From Achromobacter sp. AONIH1 (GTDB lineage: Bacteria; Pseudomonadota; Gammaproteobacteria; Burkholderiales; Burkholderiaceae_B), in the NCBI RefSeq assembly GCF_002902905.1, contig NZ_CP026124.1, forward strand, positions 2,480,001-2,544,000: a stretch of DNA of 64,000 bases. Reading direction: 5' to 3'. A program made the position numbers and the translations under genes. This document shows positions 1 through 10,252 of the stretch, piece by piece. Positions within the stretch are counted from its first letter, which is position 1; each line of letters starts with the position of its first letter. A model generated the notes under the pieces. The model was given only the letters and a program-made list of their open reading frames with translations, was not told where the DNA came from and ran no database searches.

Positions 1-479
1 CGGGTGGCGCTGCGGTCCAGCCGGTCCATGTGGTTGTTGCGCAGGGCGGTGTGGCCCACCAGCGCCGCCACGTTCACCGCCGGCTGCGCGGCCTCGATGG
101 CGCGCGTGTAGTCGGCGAAGCTGGGATAGCTGAAATCCTCGCGCGCGCCCAGCAGGTTCATGGGATCCGGCGGCTCGCCGCGCAGCGAGACGGGCGAGGC
201 GCTGATGCCGCAATTGCCCACCACCACAGTGGTCACGCCCTGCGAGAGCTTGGGCAGCATGCCCGGCGTGCGGATGACGTTGGTGTCGTCGTGCGTGTGC
301 ACGTCGATGAAACCCGGCGCCAGCGCCAGGCCGTCGCCGTCGACCACGTGCCGCGCCTGGGCGTCGGGCAGCTCGCCGATGGCCGCGATGCGTCCGCCTT
401 CCAGCGCCACGCTGGCGCGGTATTCGGCCTGGCCGCTGCCGTCCAGCACGCGCACGTCGCGTATGAGAGTGTCAAACAT
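1..479 (-). CDS. N-acyl-D-amino-acid deacylase (D-aminoacylase), N-terminal part
   Basis: Amidohydrolase-superfamily enzyme expected to hydrolyse N-acyl-D-amino acids to free D-amino acids in the cytoplasm. The gene runs off the left edge, so only about 159 N-terminal residues are visible. The start is the ATG at 479-477 (MFDTLIRDVRV). An HTHDD metal motif lies at residues 61-65 and VVGNCGIS puts a cysteine at residue 90, the arrangement known for zinc D-aminoacylases, followed by a GEPPDPMN segment typical of the family. It is the last visible gene of a minus-strand operon and begins 14 bases after the RpiR-type regulator ends. An N-acyl-D-Glu or D-Asp amidohydrolase of the same family cannot be excluded. 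Confidence 0.85.
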   Translation of the reverse strand, partial: MFDTLIRDVRVLDGSGQAEYRASVALEGGRIAAIGELPDAQARHVVDGDGLALAPGFIDVHTHDDTNVIRTPGMLPKLSQGVTTVVVGNCGISASPVSLRGEPPDPMNLLGAREDFSYPSFADYTRAIEAAQPAVNVAALVGHTALRNNHMDRLDRSAT

Positions 480-493
480 CTTCTGTTCCAGGT

Positions 494-1369
494 TCAATCG
501 CCCAGCGGCAGCCGGTTCGGGCCGCCGCGGTAGCCGTCCAGCGCCAGCTTGATGCGGCGCAGGCGTTCACGGTTTTCTTCTTGATGCAGCATGGCCAGTT
601 CGGTGGCCAGCAGGTCGATCGCCAGCATCATGGCGTAGCGCGAGGCCGAGGGCTTGTAGATGAAGTCGGTCTCGTCGGTGCGGATCGGCAGCACCACGTC
701 GGCCATCTCAGCCAGCGGCGAGGTCGCGTCGGTGATGGCGACGATGCGGGCGCGGTACTGCTTGACGATGCGCGCCGCGCCCAGGATCTCGGGCGTCAGA
801 CCCGAGGCCGACAGGATCAGCACCGCGTCGCGCTCGTCCAGCGTGGCCGCGACCATGCGCAGCAGCACCGCGTCGGTGTAGACCGCGATGGGATAGCCCA
901 GCCGCACCAGCCGCGACTGCACTTCCTGCGCCAGCACGGCGGACGCGCCGCCCATGCCGAACACGTAGATCATGCGCGCCTCGTGCGCGATGGCCGTGGC
1001 CTGGCCGAACAGTTGCTCGGTGAAGGTCGGCAGGTGCGCGCGCAGCGTGCTTTCGATGTCGGCGTAGATGCGCGCGTAGAACGTGCTTTCCTCGGCCGGC
1101 GCGGTGGGGTCCAGGAAGCGGCTGCCCACGGTGCTGGCCTGGGCCAGCTTCATCTTCAGGTCGCGGGTGTCTTCGCAGCCCACCGTGCGGGCGAAGCGCG
1201 AGATCGTGGCGATGCTGACGCTGGCCTTGGCGGCCAGCTGGTCGACCGTGGCGCTGGCGCTCCAGATGATGTTGTCCAGGATGGCGTCGGCGACCTTGCG
1301 CTCGGTGACGCTCAGGTCGTCGCGCCGGCTGCGTATCTGGAAAACGATGTCGCGGATGTTGTTCTTCAT
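494..1369 (-). CDS. RpiR-family transcriptional regulator (HTH + SIS)
   Basis: Regulator of 291 residues. The N-terminal HTH_6 domain (about residues 1-77) contains the SVTERKVAD and SIATISRFAR segments, and a sugar-isomerase (SIS) domain follows (about 120-260) with the FGMGGAS and LILSASG glycine motifs. The open frame extends upstream, but the ATG at 1369 (MKNNIRDIVFQIRSRR) is the family-like start; the extension is only antisense-like Arg/Ala-rich sequence. The gene lies between the ABC importer genes and the D-aminoacylase gene on the same strand, so it is probably the local regulator of this operon. The effector is unknown; SIS domains often bind phosphosugars, but context here suggests an amino-acid or amino-sugar derivative. 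Confidence 0.88.
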   Translation of the reverse strand: MKNNIRDIVFQIRSRRDDLSVTERKVADAILDNIIWSASATVDQLAAKASVSIATISRFARTVGCEDTRDLKMKLAQASTVGSRFLDPTAPAEESTFYARIYADIESTLRAHLPTFTEQLFGQATAIAHEARMIYVFGMGGASAVLAQEVQSRLVRLGYPIAVYTDAVLLRMVAATLDERDAVLILSASGLTPEILGAARIVKQYRARIVAITDATSPLAEMADVVLPIRTDETDFIYKPSASRYAMMLAIDLLATELAMLHQEENRERLRRIKLALDGYRGGPNRLPLGD

Positions 1370-1397
1370 GGGAAGGGTCCTGGATCGGGGGCGCAGT

Positions 1398-3463
<2,066 letters not shown>

Positions 3464-3465
3464 GA

Positions 3466-4338
3466 TCAAAGCTCCTTGCGCAGGCGCGGGTCCAGCACGT
3501 CGCGCAGGCCGTCGCCGACCAGCTGCAGCGACAGCACCGAAAGAATGATGGCGATGCCGGGGAAGATCATGATCCAGTCGGCCGAGCCCATGTACTGCTG
3601 GCCGGCGTTGATCATGGTGCCCCAGGTGGGAATGTCGGGCGATACGCCCACGCCCAGGAACGACAGGCCGGCTTCGGCCAGGATCGCGTAGGCGAAGATG
3701 AAGGTGCCCTGCACCAGGATGGGCGACACCAGGTTGCGCAGCACGTGCACGCTGATGATGCGCCAGGTCGGCACACCCAGCGCGCGCGCGGCCTCCACGA
3801 AGGGCAGCTCGCGGATCACCAGCGTCGAGGCGCGCACGATGCGGGCCAGGCGCGGCGTGTACACGATGCCCAGCGCGATCACCACGTTGGTCAGCGACGG
3901 ACCCAGCGCGGCCACCAGCGAGATCGCCAGCAGGATGTCCGGGAAGGCCATCATGGCGTCGATCACGCGCGAGACGATCTTGTCGGCCGAGCGGAAGAAG
4001 CCGGCGACCAGGCCCAGCGCGATGCCCAGCACGCTGGACAGCACCACCACCGAGAAGCCCACCGTCAGCGACAGCCGGCCGCCGTGGATCACGCGGCTGA
4101 ATACGTCGCGGCCGAAATCGTCGGTGCCGAACCAGTGCGCGGCGCCGGGCGCCTTGAGCCGGTTCATGATGGACAGCTTCATGGGGTCGTAGGGGCTGAC
4201 CCAGGGGGCCAGCAGCGCGGCGCCGATCAGCACGATCAGCACGATCAGGCTGATCAGCACGGTCTTGCGCGAAACCAGCAGGCGCAGCACCTGCCAGCGG
4301 TCCGCGCCGCCGGGAGTTGCGGTAATTGCATTCGTCAT
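3466..4338 (-). CDS. Peptide-type ABC transporter permease (DppC-like)
   Basis: Inner-membrane permease of 290 residues. It has an N-terminal hydrophobic segment ([21 protein letters not shown]), the conserved [15 protein letters not shown] motif of DppC/OppC, and the EAA loop [14 protein letters not shown] that contacts the ATPases. The longer open frame to 4434 runs into repeat-like intergenic DNA, so the ATG at 4338 ([11 protein letters not shown]) is taken. It forms the membrane channel with the DppB-like protein encoded upstream. Confidence 0.9.
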   Translation of the reverse strand: MTNAITATPGGADRWQVLRLLVSRKTVLISLIVLIVLIGAALLAPWVSPYDPMKLSIMNRLKAPGAAHWFGTDDFGRDVFSRVIHGGRLSLTVGFSVVVLSSVLGIALGLVAGFFRSADKIVSRVIDAMMAFPDILLAISLVAALGPSLTNVVIALGIVYTPRLARIVRASTLVIRELPFVEAARALGVPTWRIISVHVLRNLVSPILVQGTFIFAYAILAEAGLSFLGVGVSPDIPTWGTMINAGQQYMGSADWIMIFPGIAIILSVLSLQLVGDGLRDVLDPRLRKEL

Positions 4339-4497
4339 ATCAGTGCTCCAAAACGCCACGCGTTGCCGACAACGCACGAGAGGATGCAGCCCCATCGGGA
4401 TGCCGCGGAGCCGGCTTTGCCGGTCCGCCGGCATGCCCCCTCGAGGGGGAAGCGCGCAGCGCTGCGGGGGTGGGCCTCCATCGGGGGTGGGCCTCCA
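4339..4497. repeat. GC-rich intergenic hairpin repeat with a tandem 17-bp duplication
   Basis: The gap between the two permease genes holds a CCCCCTCGAGGGGG palindrome followed by GCGCGCAGCGCTGCGGGGGTGGG-like sequence of a type I recall as frequent in Achromobacter and Bordetella intergenic regions. The 17-mer GGGGGTGGGCCTCCATC occurs twice in exact tandem at 4466-4482 and 4483-4499. A related hairpin lies at 7145-7195. It may affect mRNA processing within the operon; that role is inference. Confidence 0.5.
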
Positions 4498-5439
4498 TCA
4501 ATAGCGGACGCGGGGGTCCACCAGTAGGTACAGCAGGTCGATGAACAGATTGATCAGCACGTAGATCGCCGCGATGATCAGCAGCGCGCCCTGGATCACC
4601 GGGTAGTCGCGCCGCAACACCGCCGACACCACCAGGCTGCCCACGCCGGGCAGGCCGAACACGGTCTCGGTCACGACCGCGCCGCTGATCAGCAGCGCCG
4701 TGGTCAGGCCCAGCACCGTCAGGATGGGGATGAGCGCGTTGCGCACCGCGTGCTTGAGGATCACCTGGCCTTCCGGCAGGCCCTTGGCGCGGGCGGTGCG
4801 CACGTAGTCGTCGCGCAGCACGTCCAGCATGCTGGCGCGGATGAAACGGGTGATCAGCGCCGAGTTCACCAGGCCCAGCACCACCGCGGGCAGGATCAGG
4901 TGCGACAGCCGCGTCGCCAGCGAGGCGTCCGGGCCGCCGTAGCCGGCCACCGGCAGCCAGCCGAGCTTCACCGAGAAGACCTGCATCAGCAACAGGCCCA
5001 GCCAGAAGCTGGGCACGCTGGAGGTGAACATCGAGAACGACAGCACCGACTGGTCCAGCGTGGTGCCGCGCTTGACGGCGGACAGGATGCCCACCGGCAG
5101 CGCGATGGCGCTGGCGATGATGAGTGACATCAGCGTCAGCAGCAGCGTGGGTTCGGCGCGGTCGGCCAACGCCGACAGCACCGGCTTGTTCATGAAGATG
5201 GATTGCCCCAGGTCGCCCTGGACCAGCTTGCCCAGCCAGCTCACGTACTGCACGGCGAAGGGCTGGTCCAGTCCGAGCTGCGCGCGCAGCGCGTCGATGT
5301 CCTGCTGGCTGGCCTGGGGGCCCAGCATGACGGCGGCCGGATCGCCCGGCGTGATGCGGATGATCACGAACACGATGGTCGCGACGATGAACATCACGGC
5401 CACCAGCCCGACCAGCCGGTTCAAGAGATAACGCAACAC
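4498..5439 (-). CDS. Peptide-type ABC transporter permease (DppB-like)
   Basis: Inner-membrane permease of 313 residues beginning MLRYLLNRLVGLVAV, with the RITPGDPA motif of the DppB/OppB family, several membrane segments and the EAA loop (RTARAKGLPEGQVILKHA). The start is GTG at 5439, preceded by an AGGA site on the minus strand. It is the first permease gene after the substrate-binding protein gene; the 87-base gap between them holds no gene. Confidence 0.9.
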   Translation of the reverse strand: MLRYLLNRLVGLVAVMFIVATIVFVIIRITPGDPAAVMLGPQASQQDIDALRAQLGLDQPFAVQYVSWLGKLVQGDLGQSIFMNKPVLSALADRAEPTLLLTLMSLIIASAIALPVGILSAVKRGTTLDQSVLSFSMFTSSVPSFWLGLLLMQVFSVKLGWLPVAGYGGPDASLATRLSHLILPAVVLGLVNSALITRFIRASMLDVLRDDYVRTARAKGLPEGQVILKHAVRNALIPILTVLGLTTALLISGAVVTETVFGLPGVGSLVVSAVLRRDYPVIQGALLIIAAIYVLINLFIDLLYLLVDPRVRY

Positions 5440-5526
5440 GATGGTGTCCTAGATCAAGGCGAAAACTCGGGGCATTCCTGCAAGGGCGGGGCGGCGACCC
5501 GATCGGCCCGCCGCCCCGCGCATCGC

Positions 5527-7086
5527 TTACTTGGCGCTCTTCCAGGCATTCCAGAAGAACGGCCATGGCGCCGGCTTGGTGCCCTGCAGCGACGACGAGC
5601 GCGCGCCCTGGGCGTTGAAGTCCCCGACCTTGATGAAGGGGATCTCGTCATACACGGCCTGCTGCACGTCGGCCCAGCGCTTGACGCGTTCTTCCTGGGT
5701 GCGCGCCTGGTTGTACGCATCCATGACCTGGGCGCGGCGCGGCGTGTCCCACCAGCCCGGCGCGTCCTTGGACGGGAAGTCGATCAGGGCGGGCTCGGGC
5801 AGGAACACGCTGTGGGTGATGAAGATGTCCCACACGGCCGGATCCTGGCGGCGCTGCGTCAGCGTGGCCCAGTCCACCACCTGCATGTCCACCGTGAAGC
5901 CTGCGGCCTTCAGGTACTCGGCGGCGACCAGCGCCATCTTGTAGTGGAACTCGTACTGCTGGCTGGTCAGGATGCGGATCTTCTTGTCGGCGACGTTGGC
6001 GCCGTCCAGCAGCTTCTTGGCGGCGGCGGTGTCGGCCTTGTTGTAGACCTTGCCGCCCAGCGACGTGGCCCAGGGGTAGCCCTCGGGGTACAGGTCGCCG
6101 TTGAGCTTGTAGAACTCCTTGTTGCCGAAGGCGGCGAACAGCATGTCCTCTTCGTTCAGCGCCAGCTGCACGGCCTGGCGCACGGCCAGGTTGGACATGA
6201 TGCCCTGCTTGGTGTTGAGCACCAGGCGCGGCCAGCCGAAAGGCTTGAGCATGACCGGATCGGAGCGGCCGCCCTTGAGCTTGTCCAGCGATTCCACCGG
6301 CAGCGAGTCGACGTAGTCGAACTGGCCGGCCACGGCGGCTTCGGTGCGGGTGTTGGCGTTGCTCACCGGCACGAAGCGGATTTCGTCCAGGTACTGCTTG
6401 CGGGCGCCGCCGTAGCCGTCGGGCTCGCCTTCGCGCTGCTTGTAGCCGTCGAAGCGCACCAGCTGGATGTACTGGTCCGGCACGCGCGCCTTGAGTTGGT
6501 AAGGACCGGTGCCGACGATCTCGGTCAGGACCGGGGCGATCTTGCCCTTGGGCATGATGACGGCGGCGGCGTTGTTCATGGCCAGCAGCGCGGTCAGCGG
6601 CGAGTAGGGCTGCTTGAGCGTGATGCGGATGGTGTTGGCGTCGGGCGCCTCGATGCTGGAGATGACCTTGGCCGCGCCCTTGCCGCGCGTGGCGGTTTCG
6701 GTCCAACGCTTGAGCGAGGCCAGCACGTCGGACGAATCCATCTTCGAGCCGTCGTGGAAGGTGATGCCCTGGCGCAGCGGAATCGTGTAGACCAGGCCGT
6801 CGGCGCTGATCTCGGGCATCTTGTCGGCCAGCAGCGGGGTCAGGTTCCACTGGGCGTCGAAGGTGTACAGCGTTTCGAAGAAATGCTGCGTCAGGATGCC
6901 GACCAGATCGGCGGTGCTGCTCATCGGATCCAGCGTCGGCGGCTCGCCGATGGTGGCGACCGAGATCGTGCCTCCCTTGACCGGCGTCGGGGCGCTGAAG
7001 GCAGGGGCGGACAGGGTGGTCAAGCCGATGGCGCCGGCCAGCAGCAGGCGTTGCAGCCCGCCGCGCCGGGAGGTGCGGAAGTTCAT
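5527..7086 (-). CDS. Extracellular substrate-binding protein of peptide-type ABC importer (SBP_bac_5)
   Basis: Periplasmic receptor of 519 residues that delivers ligand to the DppBCDF-like complex. A signal peptide (residues 1-32, MNFRTSRRGGLQRLLLAGAI... to APAFSA) precedes a family-5 binding domain with VATIGEPPTLDPM and the GTGPYQLKARVP segment. The longer frame to 7149 is rejected because the signal peptide begins at the ATG at 7086. It is the first importer gene of the operon. The ligand is unknown; D-amino-acid peptides or N-acyl amino acids fit the neighbours. Confidence 0.9.
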   Translation of the reverse strand: MNFRTSRRGGLQRLLLAGAIGLTTLSAPAFSAPTPVKGGTISVATIGEPPTLDPMSSTADLVGILTQHFFETLYTFDAQWNLTPLLADKMPEISADGLVYTIPLRQGITFHDGSKMDSSDVLASLKRWTETATRGKGAAKVISSIEAPDANTIRITLKQPYSPLTALLAMNNAAAVIMPKGKIAPVLTEIVGTGPYQLKARVPDQYIQLVRFDGYKQREGEPDGYGGARKQYLDEIRFVPVSNANTRTEAAVAGQFDYVDSLPVESLDKLKGGRSDPVMLKPFGWPRLVLNTKQGIMSNLAVRQAVQLALNEEDMLFAAFGNKEFYKLNGDLYPEGYPWATSLGGKVYNKADTAAAKKLLDGANVADKKIRILTSQQYEFHYKMALVAAEYLKAAGFTVDMQVVDWATLTQRRQDPAVWDIFITHSVFLPEPALIDFPSKDAPGWWDTPRRAQVMDAYNQARTQEERVKRWADVQQAVYDEIPFIKVGDFNAQGARSSSLQGTKPAPWPFFWNAWKSAK

Positions 7087-7195
7087 GTCTCTCTCCAGAG
7101 GGTCAAAAACAGTTGTCGCGTGATTCAGGAAAGCGCCGGGCCGTCCCAAGTTTTTCCCCCTTGGGGGCCTGGCGCATTACCGCAGGGGGCGCTTC
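7087..7195. repeat. Intergenic hairpin repeat upstream of the importer
   Basis: This 109-base gap contains CCCAAG...CTTGGG arms around CCCCC (7145-7165), then a GCAGGGGGCGC segment. It resembles the GC-rich repeat at 4339-4497. It lies between two same-strand operon genes and has no clean T-tract on the minus strand, so it may be a processing or partial-termination site. Confidence 0.35.
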
Positions 7196-8467
7196 TTAGA
7201 AAAATGTTTCCGCGACGTCGATGACGCGGTACTGCTCGTCCACCAGCAGGACCTGGCGCCACTTGTCGAACGTCAGGCAGGGATGGGAGATATCGAAGGC
7301 GATCATGTCGCCGACCTGGATGTCGTCGCCTTCGCTGATCTGCATGAAGGCATGCTGATCCATCATGGCCGTCAGCTTCCAGTGCGCCGGGGCGGCGCCG
7401 GGGGCGGCCTGGCCGGGACGGTAGCGCTGGGCCGGCGTGGGCAGGCCGGCGTCGAAAGCGGCGTCGCGCTTGCCCAGCGCGATGATGGCGCGGCCCGGCT
7501 CGGGCAGCGATTGCACATAGGCCCAGACCTGCAGCGCGGGCTGCAGGCCCGGGTCCATCTTGCGGGCCACGGGGTTGTGCGCGTTGATGCGCTCGGCGGC
7601 CGAGCGGTAGACGCCCACGTCGTGCGACAGGTAGCAACCGGGGCGCAGCACCACGTCCAGCGGCGCGCCGATATCCAGGTTCGAGAATTCCTCGGCCACC
7701 ACGTCGAACCAGGCCGAGCCGGCGCCGGAGATCAGTGCCGGGCCGTTCTTGCGCAGGCGGCCCGCTTCGGCCAGGCCGCGCAGCGCGCCGGTGGCGCGGC
7801 GCAGGAAGGCGCGGATGGCCTGTTCTTCCTGCAGCACGCCCTCGTAGACTTCGATGCCGGCCAGGGCCAGCGCGGGCCAGCGGGCGATCTCGTCGGCCAC
7901 CGCCTGGAATTGCGCGTCGTCGCGCACGCCGGTGCGGCCGCCGGCCGGGCCCAGCTCGATCAGCACGGGCAGCGTCAGGCCCTGTTCGCCGAAGTAGGCG
8001 CCCAGGTGGGCGGCATTGGCCGGCGAATCGATGATGCAGAAATAGGTGAAGTCCGGATCCTGGCGCAGGATGCGGGCGATGATGGCCATGTTGGCGCGGC
8101 CCACCAGCTGGTTGGCCATCAGCACGCGGCGGATGCCGTGGTTGTGTGCGGCCTGCACCTGGGGCGCGTTCGCCAGCGTGATGCCCCAGGCGCCGCCGTC
8201 GATCTGGCGCTGGAACAGGGCCGGGCTCATGGTGGTCTTGCCGTGCGGCGCCAGCTTGACGCGGTAGGCTTCCATGAAGCGCTGCATCCATTGCAGGTTG
8301 TGGCGCACGCGGGCTTCGTACAGCACGGCGGCCGGCAGGCTGACGTCCTCGGCCAGCAGATTCCAGCCCAGGTCCGCCACGCCGGCGGTGGTACAGGAAG
8401 CCGGGAAGGCGCCGAGGCCTTTGCCGTTCACGTCCAGGGGGGCTGCGGGGAAGGAGGAGATGCTCAT
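7196..8467 (-). CDS. D-threonine aldolase / D-serine dehydratase-like PLP enzyme
   Basis: Fold-III PLP enzyme of 423 residues in the alanine-racemase-N / DSD1 family, which cleaves or deaminates D-hydroxy-amino acids. The N-terminal barrel has LAPHGKTTMSP, whose lysine is the predicted PLP anchor. The C-terminal metal site is visible as DQHAFM and SHPCLTFDKW (His and His-x-Cys ligands of the family). The chosen start is the ATG at 8467 (MSISSFPAAP); an in-frame ATG at 8530 would add 21 residues but lies on the candidate operator at 8525-8540. It is the first gene of the operon and would handle the D-amino acids released by the deacylase. Exact substrate not known. Confidence 0.82.
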   Translation of the reverse strand: MSISSFPAAPLDVNGKGLGAFPASCTTAGVADLGWNLLAEDVSLPAAVLYEARVRHNLQWMQRFMEAYRVKLAPHGKTTMSPALFQRQIDGGAWGITLANAPQVQAAHNHGIRRVLMANQLVGRANMAIIARILRQDPDFTYFCIIDSPANAAHLGAYFGEQGLTLPVLIELGPAGGRTGVRDDAQFQAVADEIARWPALALAGIEVYEGVLQEEQAIRAFLRRATGALRGLAEAGRLRKNGPALISGAGSAWFDVVAEEFSNLDIGAPLDVVLRPGCYLSHDVGVYRSAAERINAHNPVARKMDPGLQPALQVWAYVQSLPEPGRAIIALGKRDAAFDAGLPTPAQRYRPGQAAPGAAPAHWKLTAMMDQHAFMQISEGDDIQVGDMIAFDISHPCLTFDKWRQVLLVDEQYRVIDVAETFF

Positions 8468-8524
8468 GGCGCTGGCGGGTCTTGGTGGGCAGTCTTGGAA
8501 AATATTTACGGGAAATCCGTTTTT

Positions 8525-8540
8525 TTTCATTATCGTGAAA
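8525..8540. promoter_or_regulatory. Candidate operator for the RpiR-type regulator
   Basis: A TTTCA-N6-TGAAA inverted repeat lies in an AT-rich stretch of the divergent intergenic region between the minus-strand D-amino-acid operon and the plus-strand amidase gene. RpiR-family operators are often TGAAA/TTTCA inverted repeats. The position, about 60 bases before the preferred start of the first operon gene, fits a promoter-overlapping operator. Assignment to this regulator is inference. Confidence 0.4.
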
Positions 8541-8683
8541 GAAATTTACAAGCGGGAGCTGGGGGTTTCCCTAAGACGCCCGTCTCGGGGCGGAAGGCGC
8601 GACAATGGAGGGCCGCGTAGCCGCGCAGGCATCGCCCGCCAGGGCGTCACCGCCCGGCCGCCACTCCGTTTCGAGGAAAAACC

Positions 8684-9475
8684 ATGCTGAAAGTCGCCTT
8701 GGGCCAGTTCGCCGTCAGCCGCGTCTGGGAAGAAAACGCCCAGGTCTGCGAGGACCTGATGCGGCGCGCCCGCGAGGCCGGCGCCGGCCTGCTGATCCTG
8801 CCGGAAGGCATCCTGGCCCGCGACATCACCGACCCGCAGATCGTGCTCAAGGCGGCCCAGCCGCTGGACGGCCCCTTCGTGTCCCGCCTGCTCGCCGCCA
8901 GCCGGGGCTCGCGGCTGGCCACCCTGTTCTGCGTGCACGTGCCCACGGGCGACGGCCGCGTCTGGAATACCCTGGTCACGCTGCGTGACGGCGAGATCAT
9001 TTCCGAGTACCGCAAGCTGCACCTGTACGACGCCTTCAACATGAAGGAATCGACCAACGTCACGCCGGGCGACCGGATCCCGCTGCTGCTGGAGATCGAC
9101 GGCCTGAAAATCGGACTGATGACCTGCTACGACGTGCGCTTCCCGGAAATGGCCCGCCGCCTGGCGCTGGACGGCGCCGACCTGCTGGCGCTGCCGGCGG
9201 CCTGGGTGCGCGGTTCGCTCAAGGAAAACCACTGGGAAGTGCTGGTGACGGCGCGGGCGCTGGAAAACACCTGCTACGTTGCCGCCACCGGCGAGTGCGG
9301 CGAGCGCAACATCGGCCGCAGCATGGTGGTGGATCCGCTGGGCGTGGTGACGGCCAGCGCGGGCGAGGGGCCGGCGCTGGTGGTCGCCGAGATCGATCCC
9401 GAGCGGCTGGCGCACGCGCGCAAGGTGCTGCCGGTGCTGGCCAACCGCCGCTTCGCGGCGCCGGAGCTGGCCTGA
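8684..9475 (+). CDS. Carbon-nitrogen hydrolase (Nit/YbeM-like amidase)
   Basis: Nitrilase-superfamily amidase of 263 residues. The catalytic Glu-Lys-Cys triad is visible: Glu in ILPEGILA, Lys in YRKLHLYDAF and Cys in MTCYDVRFPE. The family includes deaminated-glutathione amidase (YbeM/Nit1) and other omega-amidases; YbeM-like is the closest fit on motif spacing. It is divergent from the D-amino-acid operon and 111 bases upstream of the split rarA gene. ATG 8684 follows an AGGAAAAACC site. Confidence 0.82.
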   Translation: MLKVALGQFAVSRVWEENAQVCEDLMRRAREAGAGLLILPEGILARDITDPQIVLKAAQPLDGPFVSRLLAASRGSRLATLFCVHVPTGDGRVWNTLVTLRDGEIISEYRKLHLYDAFNMKESTNVTPGDRIPLLLEIDGLKIGLMTCYDVRFPEMARRLALDGADLLALPAAWVRGSLKENHWEVLVTARALENTCYVAATGECGERNIGRSMVVDPLGVVTASAGEGPALVVAEIDPERLAHARKVLPVLANRRFAAPELA

Positions 9476-9502
9476 GCGTCGCTGGCGGGGCGGGGGCCGG
9501 CG

Positions 9503-9520
9503 TCCGCCCGGCCGGGCGGA
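9503..9520. repeat. 18-bp perfect palindrome after the amidase gene
   Basis: TCCGCCCGG followed directly by its reverse complement, 28 bases after the amidase stop. It can form a strong hairpin without a T-run and may stabilise or partly terminate the transcript. Confidence 0.35.
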
Positions 9521-9586
9521 TTCCCATTGGCCGCCGTGGTGTAATGCTGTCTTGAAACCCTTGCCTTATTCCCCCATCTGCTGCCA

Positions 9587-9951
9587 ATGAGCAACGATCT
9601 CTTCGCGGCCGATCCTGCCCATCGGCCTTACGTGCCCCTGGCCGAGCGCCTGCGTCCGCGCACGCTGGCCGACGTGGTCGGGCAGTCGCACCTGCTGGGC
9701 CCGGACAAGCCGCTGCGCGTGGCCTTCGAATCGGGCCGGCCGCACTCCATGATCTTCTGGGGGCCGCCCGGCGTGGGCAAGACCACGCTGGCGCGCCTGA
9801 TGGCCGACGGCTTCGATGCCCAGTTCATCGCCATTTCCGCCGTGCTGGGCGGCGTCAAGGACATCCGCGACGCCGTCACCGTGGCGCAGGTGGCGCAGGG
9901 GCAGGGACGGCGCACCATCCTGTTCGTGGACGAGGTGCACCGCTTCAACAA
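9587..9951 (+). pseudogene. rarA: Host rarA, 5' part (split by the island)
   Basis: First 121 codons and two bases of codon 122 of the host replication-associated recombination ATPase (RarA/MgsA). RarA is an AAA+ clamp-loader-like helicase acting at stalled forks. The segment shows [16 protein letters not shown], Walker [10 protein letters not shown] and Walker [13 protein letters not shown]. At base 9952 high-GC host sequence stops and the reading frame closes at 9968-9970 after a few foreign codons. The missing part resumes at 20840. 365 bases here plus 976 there give 1341 bases, an exact 447-codon frame across ...RFNKAQQDAF. The ATPase core is cut, so this fragment alone should be inactive. 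Confidence 0.93.
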
Positions 9952-9969
9952 TGCAGTCAACCTCCATTA

Positions 9970-9978
9970 AAATCAACG
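9970..9978 (+). repeat. Left copy of island-end 9-mer AAATCAACG
   Basis: Identical 9-mer in the same orientation as 20801-20809 at the other end. It lies 18 bases inside the left junction. Sequences of this kind commonly flank attachment sites of tyrosine-recombinase elements. Confidence 0.45.
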
Positions 9979-9992
9979 GCTTACGTAGTCGT

Positions 9993-10012
9993 TTGTGCGA
10001 TTATTTGTGCTT
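9993..10012 (+). repeat. Left-end TTGTGC repeat pair (candidate recombinase arm site)
   Basis: TTGTGCGA, four bases, then TTGTGC: two direct repeats 12 bases apart. The same pair with the same spacing and orientation is at 20728-20747 near the right end, which supports a role in recombinase binding. Confidence 0.5.
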
Positions 10013-10037
10013 GCCACAAGGATTTTGAGCTGAAACC

Positions 10038-10124
10038 ATGTCCGATTTGTTCGCCGTGAAGGCACCCCAGCCCCTAGCCGAAGCACACAAGAAGGTCGGG
10101 ACATTTTGGTTTTCAATTCCCTAA
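10038..10124 (+). pseudogene. Relic 5' end of another rarA
   Basis: ATG 10038 opens MSDLFAVKAPQPLAEA, which matches 15 of 16 residues at the start of the island's complete RarA (13160). It then diverges into HKKVGTFWFSIP and stops at 10122-10124. The two DNA starts agree at about 39 of 49 bases, so this is a diverged homologue, not a recent duplicate. It marks the left edge of a module (GHKL-nuclease and its neighbours) that seems to have been placed between a former rarA start and the present rarA. Confidence 0.7.
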
Positions 10125-10252
10125 GGCATTTGCCATTTGGGAGGTCAGTGGTGCCTTCATGTTTGTCATTTCTTCTTCGGAAAAATAGGTATTGAGAAGG
10201 CGGTGGTTAGATTAGACTTCTCACACTTTGACTAGTGACGATAGAGGCTGAG

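Noticed and set aside
5203..7224. 673-codon plus-strand frame across the binding-protein gene
   Set aside because: Antisense shadow in high-GC DNA; His/Gln/Arg-rich with no family motifs, while the minus strand encodes a clear binding protein.
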